A stretch of DNA of 64,000 nucleotides from Sodalis praecaptivus (GCF_000517425.1 NZ_CP006569.1:1488001-1552000), one strand, 5' to 3'. Numbered from the stretch's first letter, positions 19,569-31,126 are shown. Notes: generated by a model not told the origin, from the letters alone. A program made the numbers and translations.

Positions 19569-19595
19569 TGGGCGCTATATCGGCTTGCCGTGGGC

Positions 19596-20813
19596 TTATT
19601 GGTGATAATGCTGCATAAAGCGGCCAAATTTGCCGATGGCGGTTTCCAACTCGTCTACCCGCGGCAATGTGACGATGCGCAAGTGATCCGGCCAGGGCCA
19701 GTTAAAAGCGCTACCCTGAACCAGCAGTACTTTTTCCTGTAACAGCAGATCGAGCACCAGCTTTTGATCGTCATGGATATTGAAGCGTTTGGCATCATAG
19801 CGCGGGAACATATACAGCGCGCCGCTCGGCTTTACGCAGGAGACGCCGGGGATGTCGTTGATAAGCTCCCAGGCCCGGTTGCGCTGCTCATAGAGCCGCC
19901 CGCCGGGTTGAATAAACTCGCTGATGCTCTGATAACCGCCCAGGGCGGTCTGGATCGCATGCTGCATCGGCACATTGGCGCACAGGCGCATCGATGCCAG
20001 CATCTCCAGCCCTTCGATATAGCCTTTGGCGTGTTTCTTCGGGCCATTGAGTACCATCCAGCCTTGCCGGAAACCGGCGACGCGGTAGGTCTTCGACAGG
20101 CCGTTGAACGTGACGGTCAGGAGATCCGGCGCCAGCGCCGCGATAGAGTGATGTTCCGCGGCGTCGTAGAGAATTTTGTCGTAAATCTCGTCCGAGAAGA
20201 TAATCAGATTATGCTGTCGGGCGATTTCAACCAGCGACATCAGCATGTCTTTACTGTAAACCGCACCGGTCGGATTATTCGGGTTGATAATTACCAGCCC
20301 GCGCGTGCGGGGCGTTATTTTGCGGCGGATATCGTCCAGGTCGGGAAACCAGCCCGCTTCCTCATCGCACAGATAATGCACCGCGTTGCCGCCCGACAGC
20401 GCAACCGACGCCGTCCACAGCGGGTAATCCGGCGCCGGGATCAGCATTTCATCGCCGCTGTTGAGCAATGCCTGCATGGATTGCTGAATCAATTCCGAGA
20501 CGCCGTTGCCGATATAGACATCCTCTACGGTGAGATCCAGCATCTCGCGCGCCTGGTAATGTTGCATAATGGCCTTGCGCGCGGAATACAGCCCCTTGGA
20601 GTCGCTATAGCCCTGGGCGGTGGGCAGATTGCGAATCACGTCCACCAGGATCTCGTCCGGCGCTTCAAAACCGAACGGGGCCGGGTTGCCGATATTCAAC
20701 TTAATGACTTTGTTGCCTTCTTCTTCCAGGCGTTTCGCCTCTTTCAGCACGGGGCCACGAATGTCATAACAAACGTTTTCCAGTTTGCTGGATTTTTCTA
20801 CGGGTGCGACCAC
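19596..20813 (-). CDS. alaA: Glutamate-pyruvate aminotransferase AlaA
   Basis: PLP-dependent class I aminotransferase that makes alanine from pyruvate and glutamate. Intact features: NIGNPAPFGFEAPDEI, the VIINPNNPTGAVYS segment, FSDEIYDKILYD and the PLP lysine in FNGLSKTYRVAGFRQGW. The open frame begins at an ATG at 20861, but GTG 20813 is preferred: AGAAGGG stands 8 bp before it and the product has 405 residues, the E. coli length. Downstream is the 69-bp array. No terminator could be recognised before it. Confidence 0.95.
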   Translation of the reverse strand: MVAPVEKSSKLENVCYDIRGPVLKEAKRLEEEGNKVIKLNIGNPAPFGFEAPDEILVDVIRNLPTAQGYSDSKGLYSARKAIMQHYQAREMLDLTVEDVYIGNGVSELIQQSMQALLNSGDEMLIPAPDYPLWTASVALSGGNAVHYLCDEEAGWFPDLDDIRRKITPRTRGLVIINPNNPTGAVYSKDMLMSLVEIARQHNLIIFSDEIYDKILYDAAEHHSIAALAPDLLTVTFNGLSKTYRVAGFRQGWMVLNGPKKHAKGYIEGLEMLASMRLCANVPMQHAIQTALGGYQSISEFIQPGGRLYEQRNRAWELINDIPGVSCVKPSGALYMFPRYDAKRFNIHDDQKLVLDLLLQEKVLLVQGSAFNWPWPDHLRIVTLPRVDELETAIGKFGRFMQHYHQ

Positions 20814-20861
20814 GATATTAACCCTTCTGCCAGATAGCGTATTCCCACCATGGATACGCAT

Positions 20862-21808
20862 GATCTGCTTAATGTACTCTTGTCCCGCGCGCTTTTGAAG
20901 GATGAAACCGCGCGGCGCGGGGGATTTGCGCGCCGCCGGCGACGAAAATGTAAGAAGGGGTATCCCTATTTAAAATAACCCTTATAAAATGCGGGATAAT
21001 AATTCTCCAGAATAATGCAAGCTGCGGCCCGCGCGATGAAATTAAACGCCGGGATCGCTCGTTTTTTATACAATCTTACCCACGAATAGGTTATGGTGTG
21101 AAGCAAAAGCCGGGCCTCAGCGGCGATACGCGGCCAGTAAGGGCGAAAAGCCGCGATTGTGCCGTTGCCGATCGGCGGGTGGCGTGAATGCGGTCGCGGT
21201 GGTCCGCCTAAGCTATTGGGCAGGCAAATGCCGAAATCGCCGCCTCGTTGAGGAAGCATTTCATTTAGTTCGTCGTCTAGCGCACGAGGCGAAATTTAAC
21301 TTCTTGACCGTCGCGGGGTTATTTATGGTATACCTTTACAGGCGGCCACATTTAGAAAAGAAGAACACTTTTTTTCGTTTAAACAACAGTTAAGAGAAAT
21401 TTATGTAAATAAGCGGCGCCGTAAGATAAAAATAACGCTTAATCATTAATATCTAACATTTATTGTCATTGCTGACCCAGCGTTTAATTAATTAAATTAA
21501 CGTTTGTTGTAAGCCACCAGCTTATTTTGTTTTATACATCAAGGGGAACAAATGTTATCCTTAAGAAAGCAAATGTATTGACCGCATTGGTGCTTAGTTT
21601 CAGTTTCGCGGCAGTCTTTTATTTAAGTGGTAGCGTGATTGTTGAAGAATGAACCATCCGGCACAAATAGTGCATATCGTTCGAGGCGCCTGGCCTTACG
21701 GACGGCACGATATGCTCATGGCCGGTTTTGACAATACGATGGAGTTACCACCTTTTGCAACGCCAGGACAGTAGTTTGTAATTAGAATTCAAACAGTGAA
21801 GACAATAT
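20862..21808. other. Long spacer between alaA and lrhA
   Basis: About 950 bp between divergent genes. The first half is of normal GC with no supported gene. The second half (about 21300-21540) is AT-rich, as is typical of a long regulatory leader before lrhA. The one coding-like trace is the small frameshifted reading frame reported separately at 21552-21652. Confidence 0.6.
21552..21652 (+). pseudogene. Possible frameshifted small membrane/secreted peptide gene
   Basis: AAGGGG (21541-21546) stands 5 bp before ATG 21552, but that frame stops after nine codons. The frame offset by one base (from about 21557) encodes LKKANVLTALVLSFSFAAVF followed by YLSGSVIVEE and a stop at 21652. This looks like a signal peptide or single membrane segment with a lysine pair in front. 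A single-base indel near 21555-21575 would join them. I do not recognise the protein. Confidence 0.3.
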
Positions 21809-22753
21809 ATGACCAATGCAAATCGTCCCGTACTCAATCTTGATCTCGATCTGTTGAGAACGTTTGTTGCCGTCGCCGATCTTAACACCTTCGCTGCGGC
21901 AGCGGCCTCAGTTTGCCGCACGCAGTCTGCGGTTAGCCAGCAAATGCAGCGATTGGAACAGCTTGTGGGGAAAGAGCTTTTCGCCCGTCATGGTCGTAAT
22001 AAGCTTTTAACTGAACATGGAATTCAACTGCTTGGCTATGCCCGCAAGATTTTACTGTACAATGACGAAGCCTGTACCTCCCTTATGTTCAGCAATATCC
22101 AGGGTGTGCTGACCATAGGCGCGTCCGATGATACGGCCGACACCATCCTGCCCTACCTGCTTAACCGCGTTACCCGAATTTATCCCAAACTGTCCGTGGA
22201 TGTCTGCGTGAAGCGCGGTCCGCAAATGGTGGAAATGCTCAACAACGGCGAAGTGGATTTGGCCATCAGCACCCAGAGCGATCGCTACGCCTTCGCCCAT
22301 CCTGCCGTGACGCTGCGCACCTCGCCCACGCTTTGGTATTGCGCGGCGGATTATCGCTTCACGCCCGGCGAGGTGGTCCCGCTGGTGGTGCTGGACGAGC
22401 CTAGCCCGTTTCGCACGCTGGCCGTGGAAAGCCTTGATACGGCGGGAGTGCCGTGGCGTATCGCCTACATCGCCTCGACGCTCGCCGCCGTGCGCGCGGC
22501 GGTCAAAGCCGGCATGGGCATCACCCTGCGGCCGGTGGAGATGATGAGCCCCGAGTTACGCGTGCTGGGGGTGAGCGACGGTCTGCCCGAGCTGCCCGCC
22601 ACGCGCTACGCGCTGTGTAAAAATCCCCACGGTGAAAACGAGTTGGCGTTGGCGATTTTCAATGCCCTGCAGTCGGGCAGCGATACCTATACGCCCAAAC
22701 CCCCGCCGTCGCTGGAAGGGGAAGGGGAAAGCCCTTCACTGGAAGATGAATGA
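21809..22753 (+). CDS. lrhA: LysR-type regulator LrhA
   Basis: Global regulator of motility, adhesion and RpoS translation in E. coli; named LysR homologue A. The N-terminal winged helix-turn-helix is almost identical to E. coli ([20 protein letters not shown], then [18 protein letters not shown]-like, here [19 protein letters not shown]). The effector domain is more diverged. 314 residues against 312; the last about 30 residues are unrelated and acidic ([13 protein letters not shown]). Preceded by a long AT-rich leader; followed by a strong terminator. Confidence 0.93.
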   Translation: MTNANRPVLNLDLDLLRTFVAVADLNTFAAAAASVCRTQSAVSQQMQRLEQLVGKELFARHGRNKLLTEHGIQLLGYARKILLYNDEACTSLMFSNIQGVLTIGASDDTADTILPYLLNRVTRIYPKLSVDVCVKRGPQMVEMLNNGEVDLAISTQSDRYAFAHPAVTLRTSPTLWYCAADYRFTPGEVVPLVVLDEPSPFRTLAVESLDTAGVPWRIAYIASTLAAVRAAVKAGMGITLRPVEMMSPELRVLGVSDGLPELPATRYALCKNPHGENELALAIFNALQSGSDTYTPKPPPSLEGEGESPSLEDE

Positions 22754-22766
22754 TTGTTACGACTTA

Positions 22767-22798
22767 AAATAAGCTCCTGATCAGGGAGCTTATTTTTT
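22767..22798 (+). terminator. Rho-independent terminator after lrhA
   Basis: AAATAAGCTCC (22767-22777) pairs with GGAGCTTATTT (22785-22795) around a 7-base loop, followed by more T. The flanking A and T runs make it potentially bidirectional. Confidence 0.9.
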
Positions 22799-23081
22799 GC
22801 AAATAAGATAATAACCTCTGTTTCCCGCTTTTTAGGCTTTCAACCCGTTAAAACCCGCTCTTTACCTCCCCGGTGCCTCCTGGATATTTCCTCGTGGCTT
22901 ACGCCCGCGCTCGCTGTCTATTTAACGGGCATATCAATAAATTAGAAACACCATTTCAAATCTAGTCCCTGCAAAAAGGTGGTTATTTGCACAATAAAAC
23001 CCTAGAAAATCTGTTGAAATGTGTCCTGGATCATAAAAAGGGTTTACCACAAACGTCGATCCATAGGATTTTTTGCGAAAA

Positions 23082-23090
23082 TGGTATAAT
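23082..23090 (+). promoter_or_regulatory. Extended -10 promoter of the nuo operon
   Basis: TGGTATAAT: a perfect TATAAT (23085-23090) with the TGn extension. No good -35 is seen at 17 bp. Transcription from about 23097 would give a leader of roughly 305 nt before nuoA. Confidence 0.6.
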
Positions 23091-23221
23091 TGAGCGCAGC
23101 TTTTCCTAACAACAGGTCCGCAGGCCGAAATCCCGTTTTACTGACTGACACGATTTAGCTCATTTCTTGCGCATCCTATGTTAAGCGGCTATTGCAGGTG
23201 TAAATTAACATGGAGTTCATG

Positions 23222-23257
23222 ATGTCTAAGTTGACAAAAGGTTATAAAAAGGAGTAA
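23222..23257 (+). CDS. Possible 11-codon leader peptide before nuoA
   Basis: ATG 23222 follows GGAG by 6 bp and reads MSKLTKGYKKE then TAA. Upstream in-frame ATGs at 23210 and 23219 would lengthen it to 15 codons. It is lysine-rich and lies in the long nuo leader about 145 bp before nuoA. There is no homology evidence; it may be chance. Confidence 0.22.
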   Translation: MSKLTKGYKKE

Positions 23258-23402
23258 AAAACCCCACACAATGGCTGTGTATCTCATTACCACACGGCTT
23301 TTACGGTTTCTTACTTCCTTCCCGTAAATCGATGTGATGCGTAAAACTGCCTATGTCTAAGAGCAGCCTGCAAATCGCCACTTTTGATGAGTAGCATAGA
23401 GA

Positions 23403-23840
23403 ATGTCGATAACCACTGAAATTACCGCTCATTATTGGGCTTTCGCCGTATTCCTCCTGGGTGCGCTGGGACTGTGCGCCTTTATGCTCACCGGCGGCTT
23501 CCTGCTGGGCGGCCGCGCCCGCGCGCGCTCGAAAAACGTGCCGTTTGAATCCGGGATCGATCCGGTGGGCACCGCAAGACTGCGCCTTTCAGCTAAATTT
23601 TACCTGGTGGCGATGTTTTTCGTCATTTTCGACGTTGAAGCCCTCTATTTATACGCCTGGGCCACCGCCATCCGCGAAGCGGGCTGGGTAGGCTTCATCG
23701 AGGCAACCATTTTCATTCTTATCCTGTTGGCGGGTTTGGTTTACCTGGTGCGCATTGGCGCGCTTGACTGGACGCCGGAACGCTCCCGGCGTTTGCGCCG
23801 GGCAGGCCCGATTGGCGAAACCCCCCGTCATCAAGAGTAA
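23403..23840 (+). CDS. nuoA: NADH-quinone oxidoreductase subunit A
   Basis: Membrane-arm subunit of complex I at the junction with the peripheral arm. 145 residues (E. coli 147), three membrane segments, and the conserved loop [27 protein letters not shown] with the [12 protein letters not shown] segment. Opens the nuo operon; nuoB starts 15 bp later. ATG 23403 follows the sequence AGCATAGAGA. Confidence 0.96.
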   Translation: MSITTEITAHYWAFAVFLLGALGLCAFMLTGGFLLGGRARARSKNVPFESGIDPVGTARLRLSAKFYLVAMFFVIFDVEALYLYAWATAIREAGWVGFIEATIFILILLAGLVYLVRIGALDWTPERSRRLRRAGPIGETPRHQE

Positions 23841-23855
23841 CAGCGAGGCAGCAAA

Positions 23856-24530
23856 ATGGATTATACCCTCACCCGCGCGGAGCCGGACGGCGACAACGAG
23901 CGGTATCCCCTGCAAAAACAGGAAATCGTGGCGGATCCGCTGGAGCAGCATGTCCATCGCAGTGTTTATCTCGGCAAGCTTGAGAGCGCGCTGCACAATG
24001 CGGTGAACTGGGGACGCGGCAATTCGCTTTGGCCCTACAACTTCGGCCTCTCCTGCTGCTATGTTGAAATGACCACCTCGTTTACCGCCGTGCACGACGT
24101 GGCGCGGTTCGGGTCGGAAGTCATCCGTGCCTCACCGCGCCAGGCGGATTTCATGGTGGTGGCGGGCACGCCTTTCACCAAGATGGCCCCCGTCATCCAG
24201 CGGCTGTACGACCAGATGCTGGAGCCGAAATGGGTTATCTCCATGGGGGCCTGCGCCAATTCCGGCGGCATGTACGATATTTATTCCGTGGTGCAGGGGG
24301 TCGATAAATTCCTGCCGGTGGACGTCTACATTCCCGGCTGTCCGCCGCGCCCTGAGGCCTACATCCAGGCGCTGCTGCTGCTCAAGGAGTCTATCGGCAA
24401 AGAACGCCGTCCGCTCTCCTGGGTCGTGGGCGATCAGGGCGTCTATCGCGCCAATATGGAGTCGGAACGTCAACGTAAGCACGGTGAACGCATCGCGGTC
24501 ACCCATCTGCGCACGCCCGACGAAATTTAA
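23856..24530 (+). CDS. nuoB: NADH-quinone oxidoreductase subunit B
   Basis: Carries the terminal [4Fe-4S] cluster N2 that reduces quinone. Cluster cysteines are visible in [17 protein letters not shown] and PGCPPRPE. 224 residues, close to E. coli (220). Peripheral arm, cytoplasmic face. Start ATG follows GAGGCAGCAAA. A 63-bp spacer with a small hairpin-rich stretch separates it from nuoC. Confidence 0.97.
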   Translation: MDYTLTRAEPDGDNERYPLQKQEIVADPLEQHVHRSVYLGKLESALHNAVNWGRGNSLWPYNFGLSCCYVEMTTSFTAVHDVARFGSEVIRASPRQADFMVVAGTPFTKMAPVIQRLYDQMLEPKWVISMGACANSGGMYDIYSVVQGVDKFLPVDVYIPGCPPRPEAYIQALLLLKESIGKERRPLSWVVGDQGVYRANMESERQRKHGERIAVTHLRTPDEI

Positions 24531-24593
24531 CGCGCGGATACGCATGCCGGCCGCGGCGGATAAGCGCGGCGGCATGCGCCGGCACAGCCAAAT

Positions 24594-26408
24594 GTGGTGA
24601 AGATAACTATGACAGAGTTGATGACGCAGAATTCCGCCCTGCCGGCCTGGCAAACCCAGGATCATCTTGATGATCCGGTGATTGGCGAGTTGCGTAACCA
24701 TTTCGGCCCGGACGCGTTCAGCGTGCAGCCGACCCGCACCGGAATTCCGGTCGTGTGGGTGAAGCGCGAGCAGATCCTCGAGGTGCTGACCTTCTTGAAA
24801 AAGCTGCCGAAGCCCTATGTGATGCTCTATGACCTGCACGGGGTGGACGAGCGCCTGCGTACCCACCGCCAGGGCCTGCCGGCGGCGGATTTTACCGTTT
24901 TCTACCATCTGATTTCCATCGATCGCAATCGCGATATCATGTTGAAAGTGGCGCTGCTGGAAAAAGATCTGCGCCTGCCCACCTGTACCCGCATCTTCCC
25001 CAACGCCAACTGGTATGAGCGCGAAACCTGGGAAATGTTCGGCATGACCTTCGACGGCCACCCGCACCTGACCCGCATCATGATGCCGAAGAGCTGGGAA
25101 GGGCATCCGCTGCGCAAAGATTATCCGGCGCGCGCCACGGAATTCGATCCTTTCGTCCTCACCAAGCAAAAAGAAGACTTGGAGATGGAAGGGCTGACCT
25201 TCAAGCCGGAAGAGTGGGGCATGAAGCGCGGCACGGAAAACGAGGACTTCATGTTCCTCAACCTGGGGCCGAACCACCCCTCCGCCCACGGCGCCTTCCG
25301 CATCATCCTGCAGCTCGACGGTGAAGAGATCGTCGATTGCGTGCCCGATATCGGTTATCACCACCGCGGCGCCGAAAAGATGGGCGAGCGCCAGTCCTGG
25401 CATAGCTATATCCCCTATACCGACCGCGTCGAATATCTCGGCGGCTGCGTCAACGAGATGCCTTATGTGCTGGCGGTAGAAAAGCTGGCCGGCATCGTGG
25501 TGCCCGATCGCGTCAACGTGATCCGGGTGATGCTGTCGGAGCTGTTCCGCATCAATAGCCACCTGCTGTACATCAGTACCTATATTCAGGACATCGGCGG
25601 TATGACGCCGGTGTTCCTGGCGTTTACCGACCGGCAGAAAATTTATGATGTCGTCGAGGCGATTACCGGTTTTCGCATGCATCCCGCCTGGTTCCGCATC
25701 GGCGGTGTGGCGCACGATCTGCCGCGCGGCTGGGAAGGGCTGCTGCGGGAATTCCTCGACTGGCTGCCGAAGCGTCTGGACAGCTATGTCAAAGCGGCGC
25801 TGCGCAACAGCGTGCTGCGCGCACGCGCCGAGGGCGTGGCCGCCTATGGCGCGAAAGAGGCGCTGGACTGGGGCGTGACCGGCGCGGCGCTGCGCGCCAC
25901 CGGCATCGATTTCGACGTGCGTAAATGGCGTCCCTATTCCGGTTATGAAAACTTCGACTTCGAGGTGCCGGTAGGCGATGGCGTGAGCGACTGCTACAGC
26001 CGCGTGATGCTAAAAGTGGAAGAGATGCGTCAAAGCCTGCGCATCCTTGAGCAGTGCCTGAACAATATGCCGGCGGGGCCGTTTAAGGCCGACCATCCGT
26101 TGACCACGCCGCCGCCGAAAGAGCGCACCCTGCAGCATATCGAGACGCTAATCACGCACTTCCTGCAGGTTTCCTGGGGACCGGTGATGCCGGCCAACGA
26201 ATCATTCCAGATGATCGAGGCCACCAAGGGCATCAACAGCTATTACCTGACCAGCGATGGCAGCACGATGAGTTACCGGACGCGCATCCGCACGCCCAGT
26301 TTCCCTCATTTGCAGCAGATCCCCTCGGTTATTCGCGGCAGCCTGGTATCGGATTTGATCGTATATCTGGGCAGTATTGATTTCGTTATGTCAGATGTGG
26401 ACCGCTAA
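24594..26408 (+). CDS. nuoC: NADH-quinone oxidoreductase fused subunit C/D
   Basis: Fused 30-kDa (NuoC, about 1-190) and 49-kDa (NuoD, about 210-604) subunits, as in E. coli and relatives. NuoD forms much of the quinone-binding site next to NuoB. Markers: [21 protein letters not shown] in the C part, then [19 protein letters not shown] and [18 protein letters not shown] in the D part. 604 residues from GTG 24594; ATG 24609 (MTELMTQNS) is a possible alternative start and gives 599. E. coli has 600 and starts MVNNMTDL, which favours 24594. Confidence 0.96.
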   Translation: MVKITMTELMTQNSALPAWQTQDHLDDPVIGELRNHFGPDAFSVQPTRTGIPVVWVKREQILEVLTFLKKLPKPYVMLYDLHGVDERLRTHRQGLPAADFTVFYHLISIDRNRDIMLKVALLEKDLRLPTCTRIFPNANWYERETWEMFGMTFDGHPHLTRIMMPKSWEGHPLRKDYPARATEFDPFVLTKQKEDLEMEGLTFKPEEWGMKRGTENEDFMFLNLGPNHPSAHGAFRIILQLDGEEIVDCVPDIGYHHRGAEKMGERQSWHSYIPYTDRVEYLGGCVNEMPYVLAVEKLAGIVVPDRVNVIRVMLSELFRINSHLLYISTYIQDIGGMTPVFLAFTDRQKIYDVVEAITGFRMHPAWFRIGGVAHDLPRGWEGLLREFLDWLPKRLDSYVKAALRNSVLRARAEGVAAYGAKEALDWGVTGAALRATGIDFDVRKWRPYSGYENFDFEVPVGDGVSDCYSRVMLKVEEMRQSLRILEQCLNNMPAGPFKADHPLTTPPPKERTLQHIETLITHFLQVSWGPVMPANESFQMIEATKGINSYYLTSDGSTMSYRTRIRTPSFPHLQQIPSVIRGSLVSDLIVYLGSIDFVMSDVDR

Positions 26409-26410
26409 TT

Positions 26411-26944
26411 ATGCAGCAACAGCAAGATACCCCCAAGCATGCGGCGGCGGCGGGGCTGGACGCCGCCACCGAAACGTTCGAGCTGAGTCGCGAGGAGCGC
26501 GAAGCCATCGAGCATGAGAAGCACCATTACGAGGATGCGCGCGCCGCCTCGATCGAAGCGCTGAAAATCGTGCAGAAGAACCGCGGTTGGGTGCCGGACG
26601 GGGCTATCGCGGCCATCGCCCAGGTGCTGGGCATTCCCGGCAGCGATGTCGAAGGGGTGGCCACGTTCTACAGCCAGATTTTCCGCCAGCCGGTAGGTCG
26701 CCACGTTATCCGCTATTGCGACAGCGTGGTCTGCCATATTACCGGTTATCAGGGAATTCAGGCCGCCCTTGAGCAGTCGCTGAATATCAAGCCGGGCCAG
26801 ACAACGCCCGATGGCCGGTTCACCCTGCTGCCCACCTGCTGTTTGGGCAATTGTGACAAGGGGCCGACCATGATGGTGGATGACGATACCCACGTGCATC
26901 TGACGCCGGAAGGCATTGGTCCGCTGCTGGAGCAATATCGATGA
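26411..26944 (+). CDS. nuoE: NADH-quinone oxidoreductase subunit E
   Basis: 24-kDa-type subunit with the [2Fe-2S] cluster N1a beside NuoF. Thioredoxin-like fold; cluster cysteines in [11 protein letters not shown] and [12 protein letters not shown]. 177 residues against 166 in E. coli, with the extra residues in a Gln/Ala-rich N-terminus ([15 protein letters not shown]). Starts 2 bp after the nuoC stop and overlaps nuoF by 4 bp. Confidence 0.96.
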   Translation: MQQQQDTPKHAAAAGLDAATETFELSREEREAIEHEKHHYEDARAASIEALKIVQKNRGWVPDGAIAAIAQVLGIPGSDVEGVATFYSQIFRQPVGRHVIRYCDSVVCHITGYQGIQAALEQSLNIKPGQTTPDGRFTLLPTCCLGNCDKGPTMMVDDDTHVHLTPEGIGPLLEQYR

Positions 26945-28290
26945 CCAAAACCATTGTCCGCTTGGCGGAAACGCACCCGCTGACCTGGCGGTTGCGTGAT
27001 GACCATCAGCCCGTGTGGCTGGATGAATATCAGAGCAAAAACGGCTATGCCGGCGCGCGTAAGGCTTTAAGCGGCATGGCGCAGGACGATATCGTCACGC
27101 TGGTGAAAGACGCCGGCCTGAAAGGACGCGGCGGCGCCGGCTTTTCCACCGGCCTGAAGTGGAGCCTGATGCCGAAAGATCCCGCCATGAACATTCGCTA
27201 TTTGCTGTGCAATGCCGATGAAATGGAGCCGGGGACCTATAAAGACCGTCTGCTGATGGAGCAATTGCCCCATTTGCTGGTGGAGGGGATGCTGATCGCC
27301 GCCTTCGCGCTGAAAGCCTATCGCGGCTATATCTTCCTGCGCGGCGAATATATCGAGGCGGCGGCGAACCTGCGCCGCGCGATAGCCGAGGCCACCGAGG
27401 CCGGCTGGTTGGGCAAAAATATTCTGGGCAGTGGTTTTGACTTTGAGCTTATCGTCCACACCGGCGCCGGCCGCTACATCTGCGGCGAAGAGACGGCGCT
27501 GATTAATTCGCTGGAAGGCCGCCGCGCCAATCCGCGCTCAAAACCACCGTTTCCCGCCAGCGCCGGCGCCTGGGGTAAACCCACCTGCGTCAATAACGTC
27601 GAAACCTTGTGCAACGTGCCGGCTATCCTTGAGCATGGCGTGGATTGGTATCAGGGCATCACCGCCGGCAAAAGCAACGACGCCGGCACCAAGCTGATGG
27701 GCTTCTCCGGCCGGGTGAAGAACCCCGGCCTCTGGGAGCTGCCGTTCGGTATTACCGCGCGCGAGATCCTCGAGGATTACGCCGGCGGTATGCGCGATGG
27801 CTTGACTTTGAAAGCCTGGCAGCCCGGCGGCGCCGGCACCGATTTCCTGACCCAGGATCATCTGGATCTGCCGATGGACTTTGAGAATATCGGCAAAGCG
27901 GGCAGCCGGCTCGGTACCGCGCTGGCGATGGCGGTAGACAACGAAATCAACATGGTGTCGTTAACGCGCAATTTGGAAGAGTTTTTTGCCCGGGAATCCT
28001 GCGGCTGGTGTACGCCGTGTCGCGACGGCCTGCCGTGGAGCGTCAAACTGCTGCGCGCGCTGGAAAGCGGTCAGGGCCAGCCGGGGGATATTGAGACCCT
28101 GGAGCAGCTGTGTCGCTTCCTTGGCCCCGGTAAAACTTTCTGCGCGCATGCGCCGGGGGCGGTGGAGCCGCTGCAAAGCGCGATTAAGTATTTCCGCTCC
28201 GAGTTTGAGGCGGGCATCAGCGCCGAGTTACTGGGCAATACCCGCGCCATTGCCGGCGTGCAGCCCAACTTATTAAAAGCGCGCTGGTAA
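26941..28290 (+). CDS. nuoF: NADH-quinone oxidoreductase subunit F (NADH-binding)
   Basis: 51-kDa-type subunit that oxidises NADH with FMN and passes electrons to the [4Fe-4S] cluster N3. NADH/FMN glycine-rich motifs [13 protein letters not shown] and [21 protein letters not shown], and N3 ligands [12 protein letters not shown] plus the later Cys in [11 protein letters not shown], are intact. 449 residues (E. coli 445). ATG overlaps the nuoE stop. A 100-bp spacer with a GCCCG/CGGGC hairpin (near 28361-28377) precedes nuoG. Confidence 0.97.
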   Translation: MTKTIVRLAETHPLTWRLRDDHQPVWLDEYQSKNGYAGARKALSGMAQDDIVTLVKDAGLKGRGGAGFSTGLKWSLMPKDPAMNIRYLLCNADEMEPGTYKDRLLMEQLPHLLVEGMLIAAFALKAYRGYIFLRGEYIEAAANLRRAIAEATEAGWLGKNILGSGFDFELIVHTGAGRYICGEETALINSLEGRRANPRSKPPFPASAGAWGKPTCVNNVETLCNVPAILEHGVDWYQGITAGKSNDAGTKLMGFSGRVKNPGLWELPFGITAREILEDYAGGMRDGLTLKAWQPGGAGTDFLTQDHLDLPMDFENIGKAGSRLGTALAMAVDNEINMVSLTRNLEEFFARESCGWCTPCRDGLPWSVKLLRALESGQGQPGDIETLEQLCRFLGPGKTFCAHAPGAVEPLQSAIKYFRSEFEAGISAELLGNTRAIAGVQPNLLKARW

Positions 28291-28396
28291 TTGTCCATGC
28301 GGCACGAGCGGGTCAGGCGGGCGCACGCGCTTTGCACCCTGAACGCATTTTTGATTAACGCCCGTCTTTGGCGGGCCTCACCTGAGCATGCTGACT

Positions 28397-31126
28397 ATGG
28401 CTACCATTCATGTAGACGGCAAAGAGTACGAGGTTAACGGGTCTGACAACCTGCTGGAAGCCTGTCTGTCCCTCGGCCTGGATATTCCTTACTTTTGCTG
28501 GCATCCGGCGCTCGGCAGCGTCGGCGCTTGCCGCCAGTGCGCGGTCAAGCAATACCAAAACGCCGAGGATACCCGCGGCCGGCTGGTGATGTCCTGTATG
28601 ACGCCCGCCGCCGACGGGACCTTCATCTCTATCGCCGACGATGAAGCTAAACAGTTCCGTCAAAGCGTGGTGGAGTGGCTGATGACCAACCACCCGCACG
28701 ATTGCCCGGTGTGCGAAGAGGGCGGCAACTGCCACCTACAGGATATGACGGTCATGACCGGCCAGAATTTCCGCCGCTACCGCTTTACCAAGCGTACCCA
28801 CCGCAATCAGTATCTCGGGCCGTTTATTTCCCATGAAATGAACCGCTGCATCGCCTGCTACCGCTGCGTCCGCTACTACAAAGATTACGCCGACGGCGGC
28901 GATCTCGGGGTGTATGGCGCCCATGATAACGTCTATTTCGGCCGTCCTGAGGATGGGGTGCTGGAGAGCGAGTTTTCCGGCAATTTGGTGGAGATCTGCC
29001 CGACCGGCGTGTTCACCGATAAAACCCACTCCGAGCGCTATAACCGTAAATGGGATATGCAATTCGCCCCCAGCGTCTGTCAGCAGTGCAGCATCGGCTG
29101 CAACACCAGCCCCGGCGAACGCTATGGCGAACTGCGCCGCATAGAAAACCGCTACAACGGCAGCGTCAACCATTACTTCTTGTGCGACCGCGGCCGCTTC
29201 GGCTACGGCTACGTCAACCTGAAAGATCGCCCGCGCCAGCCGCTGCAGCGCCGCGGCGACGATTGGATCGCGCTGAACGCCGATCAGGCGATGCAGGGGG
29301 CCGCCGATGCGCTGCGCCATGCGCGCAAAATGATCGGCATCGGCTCACCGCGCGCCAGCGTCGAGAGCAATTTCGCTCTGCGTGAACTGGTGGGCGCCGA
29401 GAATTTCTACACCGGGATCGCCGGCGGCGAACAGGACCGGCTGGCGCTGATGCTCAATGTCCTGCGCAACGGCGGTATCCGCACGCCCTCGCTGCGCGAA
29501 ATGGAAAGTTACGACGCCGTGCTGGTGCTGGGGGAGGATTTGACCCAGACCGGGGCGCGTATTGCGCTGGCGGTGCGTCAGGCCGTGAAGGGCAAGGCGC
29601 GCGAAATGGCCGCGGCGCAGAAAGTGGCCGATTGGCAGATAGCCGCCATCATGAACATCGGCCAGCACGCCAAACACCCGCTGTTCGTCACCAACGTTGA
29701 CCGCACGCGTCTGGATGATATCGCCGCCTGGAGCTACTGCGCACCGGTGGATGATCAGGCGCGGCTGGGTTTCGCCATCGCCCATGCGCTGGACGAGACG
29801 GCGCCGGCGGTAACCGGCCTTGATGAGTCGCTCAAGGGTAAGATTGACGTGGTGGTGCAGGCGCTGGCCGGCGCCCGCAAGCCGCTTATCATCTCCGGCA
29901 GCAATGCCGGCAGCGAGGCGGTGATCGCCGCCGCCGCTAACGTCGCCCGCGCTCTGAAGGGGCGGGGGAGCGATGTGGGGATTAGCTTTATCGCCGCCGG
30001 CGCCAACAGCATGGGGCTGGCGATGATGGGGGGCGGCAGCCTGGACGATGCGCTGGACGCGCTGGAGCAGGGGGCTGCGGATAGCGTGATTGTGCTGGAA
30101 AACGACCTTTACCGCCATGCGCCGGCCGCGCGCATCGATGCCGCGCTGGCCAACGTCAATAACCTTATCGTGCTCGACCACCAGCGCACCGCCCTACAGG
30201 AGAAGGCCAATCTTATCCTGTCGGCGGCGAGCTTCGCCGAAAGCGACGGCACCCTCATCAACCAGGAGGGCCGCGCGCAGCGCTTCTTCCAGGTCTATGA
30301 TCCCGCCTACTACGATGATCAGGTCGTCATGCTGGAAAGCTGGCGCTGGCTGCATTCGCTGCACTCCACCTATTTGAACCGCCAGGTGGATTGGACCCAG
30401 CTTGACCATATTATCGATGCCGCGGCCGCGGCGCTGCCGCAGCTGGCGGGGATCAAGCACGCCGCGCCGGACGCCGGTTTTCGTATTCACGGCCAGAAAC
30501 TGGCGCGCGAGCCGCACCGCTACAGCGGACGCACCGCGATGCGCGCCAACATCAATGTGCATGAACCGCGCGTGCCGCAGGACCAGGACACCATGTTCGC
30601 CTTCTCCATGGAGGGCAACAATGCGCCCCAGGCGCCGCGCCAGCAGGTGGCGTTCGCTTGGGCGCCGGGCTGGAACTCCCCCCAGGCCTGGAATAAGTTC
30701 CAGGATGAGGTAGGCGGCCATTTGCGCCACGGCGACCCCGGGGTGCGGCTTCTGGAAGCGGGTGAGGGCCGGCTGGATTATTTCAGCGCGATTCCACCCG
30801 CGTTCGCGCAGCCCGAGGACGGCAGCTGGCGGATCGCGCCCTATTGGCACCTGTTCGGCAGCGAGGAGACCTCGCAGCGCTCTCCGGTCATCCAGGAGCG
30901 GATGCCGGCGCCCTATGTGGCGGTGAGCCAGGCGGACGCCGCCCGGCTGGGCGTCAACAGCGGTACGCTGCTCGCCTTCACCTGCGCGGGTCTGGAGCTG
31001 CGTCTGCCGGTGCGGTTCAGCGATAGCCTGAGCCCGGGACAGGTGGGGCTGCCGCTGGGTTTGCCGGGCATTCCGCCGATGCTTGCGGGACAGAGCGTTG
31101 TTAATTTGCGGGAGGCCGCGCTATGA
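28397..31126 (+). CDS. nuoG: NADH-quinone oxidoreductase subunit G
   Basis: Large peripheral-arm subunit that carries several Fe-S clusters. N-terminal [2Fe-2S] domain ([17 protein letters not shown]), His/Cys 4Fe-4S motif ([18 protein letters not shown]), two-cluster region ([24 protein letters not shown]) and the extra N7 cluster motif CQQCSIGC seen in enterobacteria. The rest is a molybdopterin-oxidoreductase-like domain. 909 residues from ATG 28397 ([13 protein letters not shown]), one more than E. coli. An in-frame ATG at 28388 adds three residues. Overlaps nuoH. Confidence 0.96.
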   Translation: MATIHVDGKEYEVNGSDNLLEACLSLGLDIPYFCWHPALGSVGACRQCAVKQYQNAEDTRGRLVMSCMTPAADGTFISIADDEAKQFRQSVVEWLMTNHPHDCPVCEEGGNCHLQDMTVMTGQNFRRYRFTKRTHRNQYLGPFISHEMNRCIACYRCVRYYKDYADGGDLGVYGAHDNVYFGRPEDGVLESEFSGNLVEICPTGVFTDKTHSERYNRKWDMQFAPSVCQQCSIGCNTSPGERYGELRRIENRYNGSVNHYFLCDRGRFGYGYVNLKDRPRQPLQRRGDDWIALNADQAMQGAADALRHARKMIGIGSPRASVESNFALRELVGAENFYTGIAGGEQDRLALMLNVLRNGGIRTPSLREMESYDAVLVLGEDLTQTGARIALAVRQAVKGKAREMAAAQKVADWQIAAIMNIGQHAKHPLFVTNVDRTRLDDIAAWSYCAPVDDQARLGFAIAHALDETAPAVTGLDESLKGKIDVVVQALAGARKPLIISGSNAGSEAVIAAAANVARALKGRGSDVGISFIAAGANSMGLAMMGGGSLDDALDALEQGAADSVIVLENDLYRHAPAARIDAALANVNNLIVLDHQRTALQEKANLILSAASFAESDGTLINQEGRAQRFFQVYDPAYYDDQVVMLESWRWLHSLHSTYLNRQVDWTQLDHIIDAAAAALPQLAGIKHAAPDAGFRIHGQKLAREPHRYSGRTAMRANINVHEPRVPQDQDTMFAFSMEGNNAPQAPRQQVAFAWAPGWNSPQAWNKFQDEVGGHLRHGDPGVRLLEAGEGRLDYFSAIPPAFAQPEDGSWRIAPYWHLFGSEETSQRSPVIQERMPAPYVAVSQADAARLGVNSGTLLAFTCAGLELRLPVRFSDSLSPGQVGLPLGLPGIPPMLAGQSVVNLREAAL

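Larger units (their letters stand above)
22799..23402. other. nuo upstream regulatory region
   Basis: About 600 bp without a supported gene between the lrhA terminator and nuoA. It contains the extended -10 promoter (23082-23090) and a long untranslated leader of about 300 nt with a possible short leader reading frame (23222-23257). E. coli nuo also has a long leader and is controlled by ArcA, NarL, Fis and IHF; I could not place those sites with confidence. Confidence 0.6.

Noticed and set aside
18850-19605. 251-codon + strand frame across the 69-bp array
   Set aside because: It is open only because the period is a multiple of three and the unit lacks stops. It starts inside the hexamer array, has no ribosome site and runs into the alaA end.
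24132-25715. 527-codon minus frame across nuoB and nuoC
   Set aside because: Antisense shadow of conserved nuo genes, His/Gln-rich composition typical of such shadows.
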